Source: Spirochaeta thermophila DSM 6192 (GTDB taxonomy: Bacteria > Spirochaetota > Spirochaetia > Winmispirales > Winmispiraceae). From it: DNA of 64,000 nt. Position numbers and translations under genes: made by a program. Below, in pieces: positions 40,370 through 49,076 of the stretch (position 1 is the first letter of the stretch; every line of letters starts with the position of its first letter). The stretch lies in the NCBI RefSeq assembly GCF_000147075.1, contig NC_014484.1, positions 1,691,501 to 1,755,500 of the forward strand, read 5' to 3'. The notes under the pieces are model-generated. The model was not told the origin of the DNA, made no database searches, and worked only from the letters and a program-made list of their open reading frames with translations.

Positions 40370-42889
40370 GTGTCTATGGATCCCAAAAAGCTGCCGGTAT
40401 ATCAGCAAAAGGACAAGATTCTCGAAGCACTGCAGACGCACCAGGTGATCGTGGTCGAGAGCCCGACGGGTTCTGGAAAGACGACGCAGCTTCCCATCAT
40501 CCTCCATGAGGCGGGGTACACCCACGAGGGGATGGTGGGTATCACGCAACCTCGACGGATCGCCGCCGTATCGGTGAGCGACTTCATCGCCAAGGAGCTC
40601 GGCACGAGTGTCCCCGGCCTGGTGGGCTACAAGATGCGGTTCGAGGACATGACCACCCCGTCCACACGCATCAAGGTGATGACCGACGGTATCCTGCTCC
40701 AGGAGCTCAAAGGGGACTACGAGCTCTCACAGTATTCGGTCCTCATCGTGGACGAGGCCCATGAGCGGAGTCTCAACATAGACTTCATCCTGGGACTCCT
40801 CAAACAGATCGTGCAGGTACGGCCCGAGTTCAGGGTCATCATCTCCTCGGCCACCCTCAACACCCGGATCTTCTCCGAATACTTCTGGGACTGCCCCATC
40901 ATCTCCATAGATACCCGCACCTATCCGGTGGAGGTCGTCTACGATCCCCCCGATCCCAACCTGGGCGAAGATGCGGTGTACGACAAGATCGTAGAGATCG
41001 TGGAAAAGGTGGTGGTGAAAGAGGAGCGGGAAGGGGATATCCTCATCTTCCAGCCGGGGGAGGCCGACATAAAGGCGACCATCGGGGCACTCCTCTCCAC
41101 CCCTTTCGCCCACAGGCTCTACGTCCTCCCTCTCTATGCGCGACTCAGCAAGGAGGAACAGGAGGCGGTCTTCCCTCCCGCCCCTCCGGGCAGGACGAAG
41201 GTGGTGGTGGCCACCAATATCGCGGAGACGAGCGTGACCATCGACGGGATCACCACGGTGATCGATCCGGGTACGGCCAAGATCAACTACTACAACCCCA
41301 AGACCTTCACCTCCTCCCTGATACAGATGCCCATCTCCAAGGCGTCGGCCGAGCAGCGACGCGGGAGGGCCGGGCGTACACGGCCGGGGGTGTGCTACCG
41401 CCTCTATACGGAGGAGGACTTCCAGAACCGGCCCGCCTTCACCGTGGAGGAGATCTACCGCACCGACCTCTCCGAGGTGGTGCTCCGCATGGCCGACCTG
41501 GGGATACGCGACTTCGCCTCGTTCGACTTCATCTCCCCGCCGGAGCGCGCCGGCATCATCTCTGCAGTGGAGACCCTCCACCTCCTCGACGCCCTCGACG
41601 AGGGGAACAACCTCACCCCCATCGGCCAGATGATGGTGGAGTTTCCCCTCCTGCCACGGCACTCGCGCATGATCCTGGAGGCGGCCTACCGGTATCCCGA
41701 GGTGATGCGTGAGGTGCTCATCGCCGCGTCGTTCCTCACCACCAAGAATCCCTTCCTCCTCCCCCAGGACGAGGAACTGGAGGCCCGGAGCGCCCACCAC
41801 AGCTTCAGGGACAAGCTGGGTGACTTCGTCTCGTATCTCAAGCTCTTCCGCGCCTACCAGGCGGCGCGGGACAAGGAGCGGTTCTGCCGGCGCTACTACC
41901 TCGACGAGCGGGTGATGGACGAGATCCTCAACATAGAGGGTCAGCTCGAGCAGATCGTGGTGGACCTGGGGCTCCCCCTTCAGGAAGGAGGCCCCCTCAA
42001 GCACTACCTGTGCGCCGTGGCGCGTGGTCACATCCAATTCGTGTGCATCCGTTCGGGGAAGAACACGTACCGCACGCTCACCGCCGACAAGATAGAGATA
42101 CACCCCGGGTCGGTCATGTACCGGGAGCGGCCGGACTACATCGTAGCCGGCGAGATCGTGCGGACGAGCAAGACCTTTGCCCGGTCGGTCTCCCCCCTCA
42201 AGGAGGAGTGGCTCGACGAGATCGCCCTGGGACTCGCCCAGAAGCTCGCCGAAAAGGCGAAGAAGAAGGCACTGAAAACCGAGAAGGGAAGGAGGAGAAA
42301 GGCCGAGCAGGAGATCACCCTGGGACGCCATACCTTTCCCCTCGCCACGTCCAAGAGCAAGAAGAAGATGGTGATCCTCCCCTGGAAAGAACTCAGGGAG
42401 GCCGTGGTTCGGGAGGGGGCCGTGCTCCCGCACTTCTATCGTGATCTCAAGGGCAAGATCCTCTACCAGAACTACGAGATCATGTCGGGTGAAAAGCTGG
42501 AAGAGCTCGTGGAGGTCGCGCGGCTCGTGCGCCTCCCACACGATTTCACCGAGCGCTGGCCCCGGGGGAAGAACTTCTCCGTGCCCCGTATGCTGAACGA
42601 CCTGGTGAAGCACCTTCCCCTCGTGCTCAAGGTGGCGCCGGTGAAGAAGCAGGGCAAGCGCCTCGGCTTCCTCGCCCTCAGGACCGACGGGATAGGGACC
42701 TTCTGGTTCTCTGCGATGCGGAACTACCTCATGGCGGCAGAAGAAAGCCTCGCAGCCCTGGAGTACCTCATCGACCAGCTCGCCTCGGTAGAGGACCCGG
42801 CGATACACGAGACCGTGAACAGGATATACCGCAAGCTCTCGAAGGCCGTACTCCTGGAAGAGGAACCGGTGGAGGGGGAGGAGGAGTAG
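40370..42889 (+). CDS. hrpA: DEAH-box ATP-dependent RNA helicase, HrpA-like
   Basis: An 839-residue helicase: Walker A SPTGSGKTTQ (31-40), ITQPRRIAA, the DEAH box in VLIVDEAHERS (near 127), SSATLN, motif V ATNIAETSVTI and motif VI QRRGRAGRTRPG. A helicase-associated and OB-fold region (about 430-600) follows, with the eukaryote-like ELSDLVLRMADLG type reading LSEVVLRMADLG. The last 200 residues contain a basic patch and an unassigned domain. It is shorter than E. coli HrpA (about 1,300). The start is GTG at 40370 with GGAG six bases upstream, or the ATG six bases later. It ends with no gap to convergent aroB. Confidence 0.9.
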   Translation: MSMDPKKLPVYQQKDKILEALQTHQVIVVESPTGSGKTTQLPIILHEAGYTHEGMVGITQPRRIAAVSVSDFIAKELGTSVPGLVGYKMRFEDMTTPSTRIKVMTDGILLQELKGDYELSQYSVLIVDEAHERSLNIDFILGLLKQIVQVRPEFRVIISSATLNTRIFSEYFWDCPIISIDTRTYPVEVVYDPPDPNLGEDAVYDKIVEIVEKVVVKEEREGDILIFQPGEADIKATIGALLSTPFAHRLYVLPLYARLSKEEQEAVFPPAPPGRTKVVVATNIAETSVTIDGITTVIDPGTAKINYYNPKTFTSSLIQMPISKASAEQRRGRAGRTRPGVCYRLYTEEDFQNRPAFTVEEIYRTDLSEVVLRMADLGIRDFASFDFISPPERAGIISAVETLHLLDALDEGNNLTPIGQMMVEFPLLPRHSRMILEAAYRYPEVMREVLIAASFLTTKNPFLLPQDEELEARSAHHSFRDKLGDFVSYLKLFRAYQAARDKERFCRRYYLDERVMDEILNIEGQLEQIVVDLGLPLQEGGPLKHYLCAVARGHIQFVCIRSGKNTYRTLTADKIEIHPGSVMYRERPDYIVAGEIVRTSKTFARSVSPLKEEWLDEIALGLAQKLAEKAKKKALKTEKGRRRKAEQEITLGRHTFPLATSKSKKKMVILPWKELREAVVREGAVLPHFYRDLKGKILYQNYEIMSGEKLEELVEVARLVRLPHDFTERWPRGKNFSVPRMLNDLVKHLPLVLKVAPVKKQGKRLGFLALRTDGIGTFWFSAMRNYLMAAEESLAALEYLIDQLASVEDPAIHETVNRIYRKLSKAVLLEEEPVEGEEE

Positions 42890-43933
42890 TCACTCCACGA
42901 ACTGCTTCACCACGTCTGTGAGGAGGGTCTCCTCCGGGTCCACCAGGAGGGTGTCTCCCATTCCACGCTGGACCACACACCGGATCTTCCCTCGCTGCTT
43001 CTTCTTGTCCATGCGCATGGCCTCGAGAAGAGCGGGAGGGGAGATCCCTCCGCCCACAGTGGAGGGATACCCATAGGCATCGAGGAGGGCCGTGATCCTC
43101 TCCGCATAGGCCGCATCGGTGAGGCCGAGCCTCCTCCCCAGATCCAGGGCACAGCGGATACCCCAGGCCACCGCCTCGCCGTGCGTGAAACGGGAGAAAC
43201 CGGTGACCGACTCGAGGGCATGTCCAAAGGTGTGCCCAAGGTTGAGGAATGCCCGCATCCCCCCTTCTCTGAAGTCCGCCTCCACCACCCTGGCCTTCAC
43301 CCTCAGGGCCCGCTCCACCATCTCCTGCACGAGCGTCTTCTCCCGAAGGAGTATCCGATCCCGCTCCTCCTCCAGGAGGCCGAAGAGCCGTTCGTCGCCC
43401 AGCATGGCGCTCTTTATCACCTCTGCGAGTCCGCTCCGGTACTCCCGCTCGGGCAGACTCGCCACGAAGGGCACCGCAAGGCGCACTTCCCGCGCGGGAT
43501 AGAAGGTGCCCACCATGTTCTTGTAGGAAAGGAAATCTATGCCTGTCTTCCCGCCGAGAGCCGCATCCACCATGGCGAGCAAGGTGGTGGGGACGAGGAC
43601 CACCTCTATCCCTCGCATGTAGAGCGAAGCGGCAAAGGCGGTCACGTCGGTGACCGCACCTCCCCCCACCCCGAGGAAGGCCGCATCCCTGCCGAAGCCT
43701 CGGGAGAATCCTTCCTCGAGGATGCGCTCCACGCTCTCCCAACGCTTCCCCTGCTCCCCGGGGGGAAGGATCACCTGCGGATACCTGAGGGTGGGAGGGA
43801 GGAGCGCCGCCACATGCTCGTCGGTCACGAGGAGCACGTCCTTGTCTTCGAACCCCGAAAAGACCTCATCGAGTGAGCTCCGTACCACCGTGGTGGTGAA
43901 CTCCCCAAGCCGAACCGAGAATAGCCGTTCCAT
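42890..43933 (-). CDS. aroB: 3-dehydroquinate synthase
   Basis: A 347-residue NAD- and metal-dependent enzyme of the shikimate pathway that converts DAHP to 3-dehydroquinate. It shows PPGEQGKRW, GVGGGAVTDVTAFAAS, VPTTLLAMVDAALGGKTGID, RSGLAEVIKSAM, LNLGHTFGHALE and HGEAVAWG, with the metal-binding Glu and two His in the last three. The frame is open 83 codons further upstream, into the chitinase terminator, so I start at the ATG at 43933, where the homology begins. A promoter ends seven bases before it and no proper ribosome site fits. Its stop abuts that of the helicase gene with no spacing. Confidence 0.93.
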   Translation of the reverse strand: MERLFSVRLGEFTTTVVRSSLDEVFSGFEDKDVLLVTDEHVAALLPPTLRYPQVILPPGEQGKRWESVERILEEGFSRGFGRDAAFLGVGGGAVTDVTAFAASLYMRGIEVVLVPTTLLAMVDAALGGKTGIDFLSYKNMVGTFYPAREVRLAVPFVASLPEREYRSGLAEVIKSAMLGDERLFGLLEEERDRILLREKTLVQEMVERALRVKARVVEADFREGGMRAFLNLGHTFGHALESVTGFSRFTHGEAVAWGIRCALDLGRRLGLTDAAYAERITALLDAYGYPSTVGGGISPPALLEAMRMDKKKQRGKIRCVVQRGMGDTLLVDPEETLLTDVVKQFVE

Positions 43934-43940
43934 GGCCTCG

Positions 43941-43969
43941 AGTATACCAGGAGGGGAGATTCCTCTCAA
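43941..43969 (-). promoter_or_regulatory. aroB promoter, apparently giving a leaderless mRNA
   Basis: On the minus strand TTGAGA (43964-43969), a 17-base spacer and TATACT (43941-43946) are followed seven bases later by the aroB ATG. Transcription from this promoter would begin at or within a base or two of the start codon. Confidence 0.55.
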
Positions 43970-43991
43970 TGACGGCTGTGACATAGAGATA

Positions 43992-44024
43992 TAAAAAAGT
44001 GCAGGCTGGAGATCCAACCTGCAC
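43992..44024 (-). terminator. Rho-independent terminator of the chitinase gene
   Basis: Read on the minus strand, an 11-pair stem (GTGCAGGTTGG and CCAGCCTGCAC, with one G-U pair) with a four-base loop is followed at once by a run of T's at 43992-43998. It lies 22 bases after the chitinase stop and before the aroB promoter. Confidence 0.85.
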
Positions 44025-44046
44025 CTGTGGGCAAGGCCGATCGCGG

Positions 44047-45981
44047 TTACTCCGCCTGCCAGAGGGCAGGGGCATTGGGCGGCTCCCAGCCGGGGAGCGA
44101 GGTGTGTGCCTGGAGGCACCGGTACACCACCCCACCGTAGCTCACCCTGTCTCCCACCGCATACGCGGTGTACGCCTGCCACTCGGCCGGCCCTCCGCTC
44201 GGCGTGGGAGTCGGCGAGGCCGTCGGCGTGGGCGTCATGGTCGACGTGGGAGTGGGTGTCGCAGTGGGCGTGGGTGTCGGTGTGGGCGTGGGCGTGGGAC
44301 TCGGCGTCGCCCCCTCAGCTGGACCCAGGTCCTTCCACACACCCCACTCACCAGTCGTCCCGGGCTCCTCCCCTTTCGTCCACCACCGCGCCTCCCAGTT
44401 ATGGCCGTTCCAGTACACCCTGTCACCGCCCACGTACACCTGGGACGGATCCCACACCGGATACGCGGTCCCCGTAGGTGTCGGGGTGGGCGTCACGGTC
44501 GGCGTGGGAGTGGGACTCGGTGTAGAGGTAGGAGTGGACGTAGGTGTAGGCGTCGGTGTCGGGCTAGGTGTCGCCGTAGGAGTGGGTGAGGGCGTGGGTG
44601 TAGTGCTAGGCGTAGGCGTGGGGGATGGAACACTATCACCACCAAACAGCTCATAAATAGCCTTGGTAAGCTCCGCTCCCTTTTCTCCATTTGCTACATT
44701 CGGATAGTCACCCGTAATATCCCAGATAAGGAATCCTCCATACCCATTCTGCTTCAGATAGTTGGCCTTAATGGTGATGCTCTCAAGATCTTCGAATGTC
44801 CACATATACCCTGTAGAGGGGTTGTAAAGCCATGGAACCTTCGCCGTATCATCCCAGTAGCGGATAAATCCATCTGCCCCCTGTCCCCACGCTCGAGTCT
44901 GATAGTAAGGAGCGGTATGGCCATCCCATGCCCCTGTATCAGCCGCACCCTGAGCCTGAGCAAAAAGACCATTGATCCCGGTATTTGGATCTACTCCTTT
45001 CCATCCACGAGAATAATAGGGGAGCCCTACCACTAACTTCTCTTTAGGCACACTGTACTGCCCACTGAAGTACTTCACCACCCAATCTATGTTATAGGTG
45101 TCACGATACTCTGAAGGATCATTGGGATTAGGATAGAGGGGAGACTGATGATTCGTCACGTTCTCCCATCCACCATGGAAGTCATATGTCATAAGTCCAA
45201 TGTAGTCGACATACTGGTGGTACACATTCGGTTCTGTCATATCGATCTTGTCTTTTCCGGCACCCACTGCCACAGTGAGGAGATAATGCTTACCATCCTG
45301 CTGACCAGCCTGATCCAAGGCAGCTCGGAGTTCCTTCAGGAGAAGAGTGAAGTTCCGCTTATCTTCCTCAGGAGTACCATAGACTGGATTGCCTTGATCT
45401 CCGGGAGGACTATTAGAAGGCGCTCTGTAGACACCAGGCCATTCCCAGTCGATATCGATGCCATCATAGCCATACGTCCTCAAGTACTCGATACAGCTCT
45501 GGATAAAACTCGCTCGACCTTCTGGGGTGTAGGCCATCTCAGAGAAATAACCGCTTCTAGACCATCCACCCACTGAGAACAGGAGCTTCACGTTCGGATT
45601 TCGAAGATCTCGCTGGTACTTGAGCTCCCTTATGTTCCCCATCCGTTCGGTCTGATCCCACGTACCATACGCCTTCTGAAGACTTGCCCATGAATCAATA
45701 ATACCCAACTGGAACTGGTTAGTACCCACCTTCTTTATTTCGAGAAAGGCGTAGTTGAGGTGGGTGATGTACTCGAACGGCACGTGCTCCGGATAGTAGT
45801 AGTTGTGCCCCGCATAGATACCCCACTCGGGGAAGTACACCACGATGTGGTAGGGGAGTCCTCCGGCCGCGGCGCGAGCCGACTCTCCTCCTTCCCTTTC
45901 CGAAGGCCCCAGTGGAACGAGGCAGCCCCCGATCAAGAGAAGCCCCCCTGCGAGGAGGACGCACAAGAACGATCTTTTCAT
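44047..45981 (-). CDS. Secreted GH18 chitinase lipoprotein with two chitin-binding modules
   Basis: A 644-residue protein. A lipoprotein signal ([12 protein letters not shown], lipid Cys near residue 20) anchors it to a membrane. Residues about 40-455 are a GH18 barrel with SVGGWS and the catalytic DGIDIDWEW (Glu near 180), plus the later [10 protein letters not shown] and GLPYYSRGW. Two different CBM5/12-like modules follow (about 530-580 and 600-644), each after a Pro-Thr-rich linker; aromatic residues in [20 protein letters not shown] and [15 protein letters not shown] would bind chitin. The ATG at 45981 has GGAGGTG. It has its own promoter and terminator, so it is a single-gene unit. Confidence 0.93.
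   Translation of the reverse strand: MKRSFLCVLLAGGLLLIGGCLVPLGPSEREGGESARAAAGGLPYHIVVYFPEWGIYAGHNYYYPEHVPFEYITHLNYAFLEIKKVGTNQFQLGIIDSWASLQKAYGTWDQTERMGNIRELKYQRDLRNPNVKLLFSVGGWSRSGYFSEMAYTPEGRASFIQSCIEYLRTYGYDGIDIDWEWPGVYRAPSNSPPGDQGNPVYGTPEEDKRNFTLLLKELRAALDQAGQQDGKHYLLTVAVGAGKDKIDMTEPNVYHQYVDYIGLMTYDFHGGWENVTNHQSPLYPNPNDPSEYRDTYNIDWVVKYFSGQYSVPKEKLVVGLPYYSRGWKGVDPNTGINGLFAQAQGAADTGAWDGHTAPYYQTRAWGQGADGFIRYWDDTAKVPWLYNPSTGYMWTFEDLESITIKANYLKQNGYGGFLIWDITGDYPNVANGEKGAELTKAIYELFGGDSVPSPTPTPSTTPTPSPTPTATPSPTPTPTPTSTPTSTPSPTPTPTVTPTPTPTGTAYPVWDPSQVYVGGDRVYWNGHNWEARWWTKGEEPGTTGEWGVWKDLGPAEGATPSPTPTPTPTPTPTATPTPTSTMTPTPTASPTPTPSGGPAEWQAYTAYAVGDRVSYGGVVYRCLQAHTSLPGWEPPNAPALWQAE
44207..44312 (-). 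repeat. Proline-threonine linker repeat, distal
   Basis: Short repeats of six-base units coding Pro-Thr, broken by Ala, Ser or Met, link the two chitin-binding modules. The nucleotide pattern (on the plus strand GTGGGCGTGGGTGTCG-like) is prone to slippage, so its length may vary between strains. Confidence 0.7.
44475..44632 (-). repeat. Proline-threonine linker repeat, proximal
   Basis: A longer run of Pro-Thr-Ser dipeptide repeats joins the GH18 domain to the first chitin-binding module. It is a flexible linker encoded by degenerate six-base repeats. Confidence 0.7.
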
Positions 45982-46012
45982 GGCATCACCTCCATGGTAA
46001 CGATATACAGAC

Positions 46013-46041
46013 AGCATACCACAGAGTATTTACTTAGTCAA
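46013..46041 (-). promoter_or_regulatory. Chitinase promoter
   Basis: On the minus strand TTGACT (46036-46041), a 17-base spacer and TATGCT (46013-46018) lie about 30 bases before the ATG. A long A/T-only stretch (46041-46085) sits directly upstream of the -35 and looks like an UP element. This accounts for the left part of the 46.0-46.4 kb gap. Confidence 0.65.
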
Positions 46042-46244
46042 ATTTTTTTATTTTAATTTAATTATTGCTATATTATAAGATATAGAGAAAAAGTAAGTTT
46101 TATGAATTAACTAATTGCCATGACTGTGTGTTTCTTCAATACGATTCCACTCCATGCCGGTACGACATCACCCCGGCACCCATCCCGGAAAGCACCTCTC
46201 AGCATGCAACCCTTGGAAAATGTCAGGATATTTCACACATCCGC

Positions 46245-46273
46245 TTGACATTCGTCGCCCGAAGGGATATCTT
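46245..46273 (+). promoter_or_regulatory. Promoter of the RRM protein gene
   Basis: TTGACA (46245-46250), a 17-base spacer and TATCTT (46268-46273). It would give a leader of about 120 bases before the start codon. Confidence 0.5.
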
Positions 46274-46279
46274 ACACGT

Positions 46280-46401
46280 GAGTAACAGGAATGGCAGAAC
46301 GTCAGGCTCACAAGAACCTTTCTCTCTGAATCCTTCCCGATGCTCCTCTATCGTAGATAGAGTTACTGTTCACTCCCTTCGGGGAAAGAGGATTTTTTTG
46401 T
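46280..46401 (+). promoter_or_regulatory. Structured 5' leader of the RRM protein mRNA
   Basis: The leader contains a 7-pair hairpin (CTCTATC/GATAGAG, 46346-46362) and a TCCC-TTCG-GGGA hairpin (46374-46385) with the very stable C(UUCG)G loop. The latter ends just before the ribosome site GAGGA (46388-46392). Such a layout could tune translation, for example with temperature. No known riboswitch class is recognised. Confidence 0.4.
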
Positions 46402-46707
46402 ATGTCTTTCAAGATTTACGCGGGTAATCTCAATTACCAGACCACAGAGGACACGCTCCGCCAGCTCTTCGAGCAGTACGGAGAGGTCGAGTCGGTGAAG
46501 ATCATCACCGATCGTGATTCGGGCTTTTCCAAAGGCTTCGGTTTTGTGGAAATGGCGAGCGAAGAGGCGGGCGAAGCTGCTATCAGCGCGCTCAACCAGC
46601 ATGAGGTCGATGGCAGACAGCTGAGGGTCAACAAGGCCCATGAGCGAGGAGGCCGATCCTCATTCGGAGGCGATCGCTCACGTGGCTCTTCATATCGTTA
46701 CTACTAA
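46402..46707 (+). CDS. RRM-domain RNA-binding protein
   Basis: A 101-residue protein with a single RNA recognition motif at about residues 3-80: RNP2 is KIYAGNL and RNP1 is KGFGFVEM, both with the aromatic residues that stack on RNA bases. The tail is rich in Gly, Arg and Ser and ends SYRYY, as in the cyanobacterial and spirochaetal cold-responsive Rbp proteins. It probably acts as an RNA chaperone in the cytoplasm. It is a single-gene unit with a promoter, long leader and strong terminator. Confidence 0.93.
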   Translation: MSFKIYAGNLNYQTTEDTLRQLFEQYGEVESVKIITDRDSGFSKGFGFVEMASEEAGEAAISALNQHEVDGRQLRVNKAHERGGRSSFGGDRSRGSSYRYY

Positions 46708-46734
46708 TAAAGAAAACGACGATCCAGAGCACAG

Positions 46735-46763
46735 GAGACCGGGTCATCCCGGTCTCTTTTTTT
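46735..46763 (+). terminator. Rho-independent terminator of the RRM gene
   Basis: A perfect 9-pair stem (GAGACCGGG and CCCGGTCTC, loop TCAT) at 46735-46756 followed by seven T's, 27 bases after the stop codon. Confidence 0.92.
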
Positions 46764-46796
46764 CGTTCCCCATTCCCGGATGCCAGGGAGTACCGG

Positions 46797-46825
46797 TTGA
46801 CCCCCTGCGGACGCTCTGCTAGGAT
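46797..46825 (+). promoter_or_regulatory. Promoter abutting the SLBB export gene
   Basis: TTGACC (46797-46802), a 17-base spacer and TAGGAT (46820-46825), six bases before the ATG at 46832. The AGGA inside the -10 could instead serve as a ribosome site seven bases from the ATG, so the reading as a leaderless promoter is not unique. Confidence 0.45.
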
Positions 46826-46831
46826 GCCTGC

Positions 46832-48304
46832 ATGAAGAAAACCCTGTTTTTTCTTGCAGTACTGGTGGTTGCAGGAAACATCACCCTTTCCGGACTCGAC
46901 AAAGAAGAGATCGCGCAGAAGATACAGCACATACCCGACTATGAACCCGTGCCGGGTGATGTCTATACCCTCACCCTGGGCCTGGGGGGGCTCATCAACG
47001 GTGGAGAGGTGAAAACCATCCAGATCCCCCTCCAGCAGGACTACACCATGGAAGTGCCCTTCCTGGGGACCATCAACGCCCGTGGGAGGACCTTCCAGGA
47101 TCTCCGGAAGGCGGTGCTTCAAGGAATAAAAAACCGAGTCTCACTCCAGTACGTGGACTTCACCCTCACCGTGCCTGCGGTCTTCGATCTGGTCGTATAC
47201 GGTGCGGTGCAGACTCCCGGCAAGACGACGGCATACTCCCTCATGACCCTCTACGAGGCCCTCGGAGCAGCGGGGGGCCCCAGGGAGGAAGCGAGCCTGA
47301 GGCATGTGCAGCTCGAACGAAAGGGTACCGTGACCTCATACGACCTTCTCGCCTTTCTCGCCTTCGGGGACGAGACCCAGAACCCCCGTCTCAAGCCCGG
47401 GGACAAGATCCACGTGCCGGTGGCGGAACAGGGAGTAAAGATACAGGGCGCGGTCCTCAATCCCGGCTCGTTTGAGCTCGTGGAGGGGGATACGCTCGCG
47501 ACCATGCTCTCCTTTGCAGGGGGTGTACTTCCCACTGCCTCACCCGATGTCATGGTGCTCAGACTCGACGAGGGAGGCCAGTACCGCACCCTCACGACAT
47601 CCCTCGATGAGGCGGACCGCTTCGTGCTTCAGAACGGTGACATCATATCGATCTCCTCCCGGCTCGAACAGGCGGGTTCCGTCGTGGTGGAAGGGGCATT
47701 CTTTGGAACGAGCGCGGAAAAACCCGAGGCGCGTGCCATCCCCGAGACCCCCGTCAGGGTGAGTATCCCCTATCACGAGGGCATGAGTGTCTTGGAGGTC
47801 CTCAAACTGGTAGGAGGACCCACGCCGTACGCCGCCGCCGAGAAGGCGCGTATCATCAGGAAAGACGGATCCAGCCTCGTCCTGCCCCACCTCTCCGCAC
47901 TCTGGGAGACCGGTGATACGGGCATGGATGTGCCTCTCAAGCCGGGGGACTACTTCGTGGTGCCCATGAAGCCGCTCAAGGTCTTCGTGGGGGGCAACGT
48001 GAACAGCCCCGGGTCCTTCCCCTTCGCGGCGGGGTACACGGTGGGAGAGTACCTCGCTCTCGCCCACGGCCTCGACCCAAAGACCGGGAGTCCTGATGCC
48101 CTCTACTTCGTCTCCGCCGACGGTACGGCCACCAAGGTGGACCTCACCACGGTGGTGGAGGAACCGGGCACGGTGATCTACGCAGGCAACAATGCCTGGA
48201 AGTACGCCACGGACACCATGGCGGATGTCTCGGTGGTGGTGGGCTTCTTCAACACCCTGGTGAACTTCGGGATAAACGTACTCAATCTGATCGAAAGGTT
48301 CTAA
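46832..48304 (+). CDS. Polysaccharide export protein with repeated SLBB domains (Wza-like)
   Basis: A 490-residue secreted protein with a signal peptide (KKTLFFLAVLVVAGN). A Poly_export domain (about 40-110: PGDVYTLTLG with VPFLGTINARGRTFQDL) is followed by several SLBB beta-grasp domains, seen in VYGAVQTPGKTTAYSLMTLYEAL, IQGAVLNPGSFELVEGDTLATML and VGGNVNSPGSFPFAAGYTVGEYL. The C-terminus ends in an amphipathic stretch (VVVGFFNTLVNFGINVLN) like the outer-membrane helix of Wza. There is no lipobox Cys, unlike E. coli Wza. It is the likely outer-membrane exit for surface polysaccharide, although it lies 10 kb away from the glycan locus. Confidence 0.85.
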   Translation: MKKTLFFLAVLVVAGNITLSGLDKEEIAQKIQHIPDYEPVPGDVYTLTLGLGGLINGGEVKTIQIPLQQDYTMEVPFLGTINARGRTFQDLRKAVLQGIKNRVSLQYVDFTLTVPAVFDLVVYGAVQTPGKTTAYSLMTLYEALGAAGGPREEASLRHVQLERKGTVTSYDLLAFLAFGDETQNPRLKPGDKIHVPVAEQGVKIQGAVLNPGSFELVEGDTLATMLSFAGGVLPTASPDVMVLRLDEGGQYRTLTTSLDEADRFVLQNGDIISISSRLEQAGSVVVEGAFFGTSAEKPEARAIPETPVRVSIPYHEGMSVLEVLKLVGGPTPYAAAEKARIIRKDGSSLVLPHLSALWETGDTGMDVPLKPGDYFVVPMKPLKVFVGGNVNSPGSFPFAAGYTVGEYLALAHGLDPKTGSPDALYFVSADGTATKVDLTTVVEEPGTVIYAGNNAWKYATDTMADVSVVVGFFNTLVNFGINVLNLIERF

Positions 48305-48326
48305 ACAGATAAAGCCGATGTGAGAG

Positions 48327-48353
48327 GGCCCTCTTCTTGGAGAAGAGAGGGCC
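48327..48353. terminator. Hairpin between convergent SLBB and ArsR genes
   Basis: GGCC plus CTCTTCT pair with AGAAGAG plus GGCC, with a two-base bulge and a TGG loop. It stands about 22 bases after the SLBB stop. The trailing T-run is short on either strand, so it may act as a weak bidirectional terminator. Confidence 0.45.
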
Positions 48354-48407
48354 TTCCTCATCTACTCCTGTTCGTCGAGTCCCCCAACACCCCTCAGCCG
48401 CGGGAGG

Positions 48408-48728
48408 TCATGGAGATGTCTCCCTCTCTCGACTCAGGATGAGGGAGAGGAGTTCCTTCACAAAAGGGTCGACCAGTGAATAGGTACGTTTGTTGCCTTT
48501 CACATCGGCCCGGACTATGCCGTGTTCCTTCAGCACCGCCAGATGCTGCGACACCACCGGCTGAGGTTGCTCGAGACAAGTCCACAGATCGGAGACACAG
48601 GGTTCCTCCCCTGTGGCGATGAGGCACAACAACTTGAGGCGTACGGGATGCCCGCAGGCCTTCAACTTCCTCGCGTACTGTTCCACGAGCTCTTCCTTGA
48701 AACAGAGCAACTTTCCCTTCTCGTCCAT
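48408..48728 (-). CDS. ArsR/SmtB-family transcriptional regulator
   Basis: A 106-residue winged-helix protein. The helix-turn-helix reads CVSDLWTCLEQPQPVVSQHLAVLKEHGIV (in two pieces, about residues 44-72), followed by the wing GNKRTYSLVD. Two cysteines (CVSDLWTC) sit at the start of the recognition region, near the alpha-3 position where ArsR binds arsenite or other thiophilic ligands, but the usual CxC pair is absent. The ATG at 48728 has GGAG six bases away. No operon partner lies downstream, so its targets are elsewhere or it regulates itself. Confidence 0.88.
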   Translation of the reverse strand: MDEKGKLLCFKEELVEQYARKLKACGHPVRLKLLCLIATGEEPCVSDLWTCLEQPQPVVSQHLAVLKEHGIVRADVKGNKRTYSLVDPFVKELLSLILSRERETSP

Positions 48729-49038
48729 GATCCGCTCCACATGATTACCGCATTAAGAAATAGCACTCGGCCTATGACTGAGACGCATCTCCAGGATACA
48801 CAATTTCTCCAAAAATTGCAAATGTTTTTTCGAACAAGAATGGCCAAAAGGAGATTCCGTCCACGGATCCGCATGAACCATATTCCTAATATACCGACAT
48901 CACGGTCAAACGTACAACGGGCAGGGTAATCGAATCTTTTCTCTTGATTGGATCCCGGAACCAGAGGAACCCTTCCGGATTCCCCCCTCGTTCCCGGCGC
49001 CCGTCCGCCACGGACGTTCCCCGCATGAGCGGTTCGCC
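48729..49038. other. Gap between divergent ArsR and desulfurase genes
   Basis: About 310 bases without a gene. The part 48750-48900 is AT-rich compared with its surroundings. I see no tRNA-like or riboswitch-like fold. An obvious ArsR operator (a long interrupted palindrome) is not visible either. Confidence 0.5.
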
Positions 49039-49067
49039 TTGAAGGAGGAGGACCTTTGCGGTATAGT
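49039..49067 (+). promoter_or_regulatory. Promoter abutting the cysteine desulfurase gene
   Basis: TTGAAG (49039-49044), a 17-base spacer and TATAGT (49062-49067), nine bases before the ATG. GGAGGAGG occurs inside the spacer but is more than 25 bases from the start, so it cannot serve as its ribosome site. This points to a leaderless or near-leaderless mRNA. Confidence 0.5.
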
Positions 49068-49076
49068 TGAGCCGCT

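Noticed and set aside
40727-42808. Minus-strand frame of 693 codons
   Set aside because: Antisense to the DEAH helicase, whose motifs I to VI are all on the plus strand.
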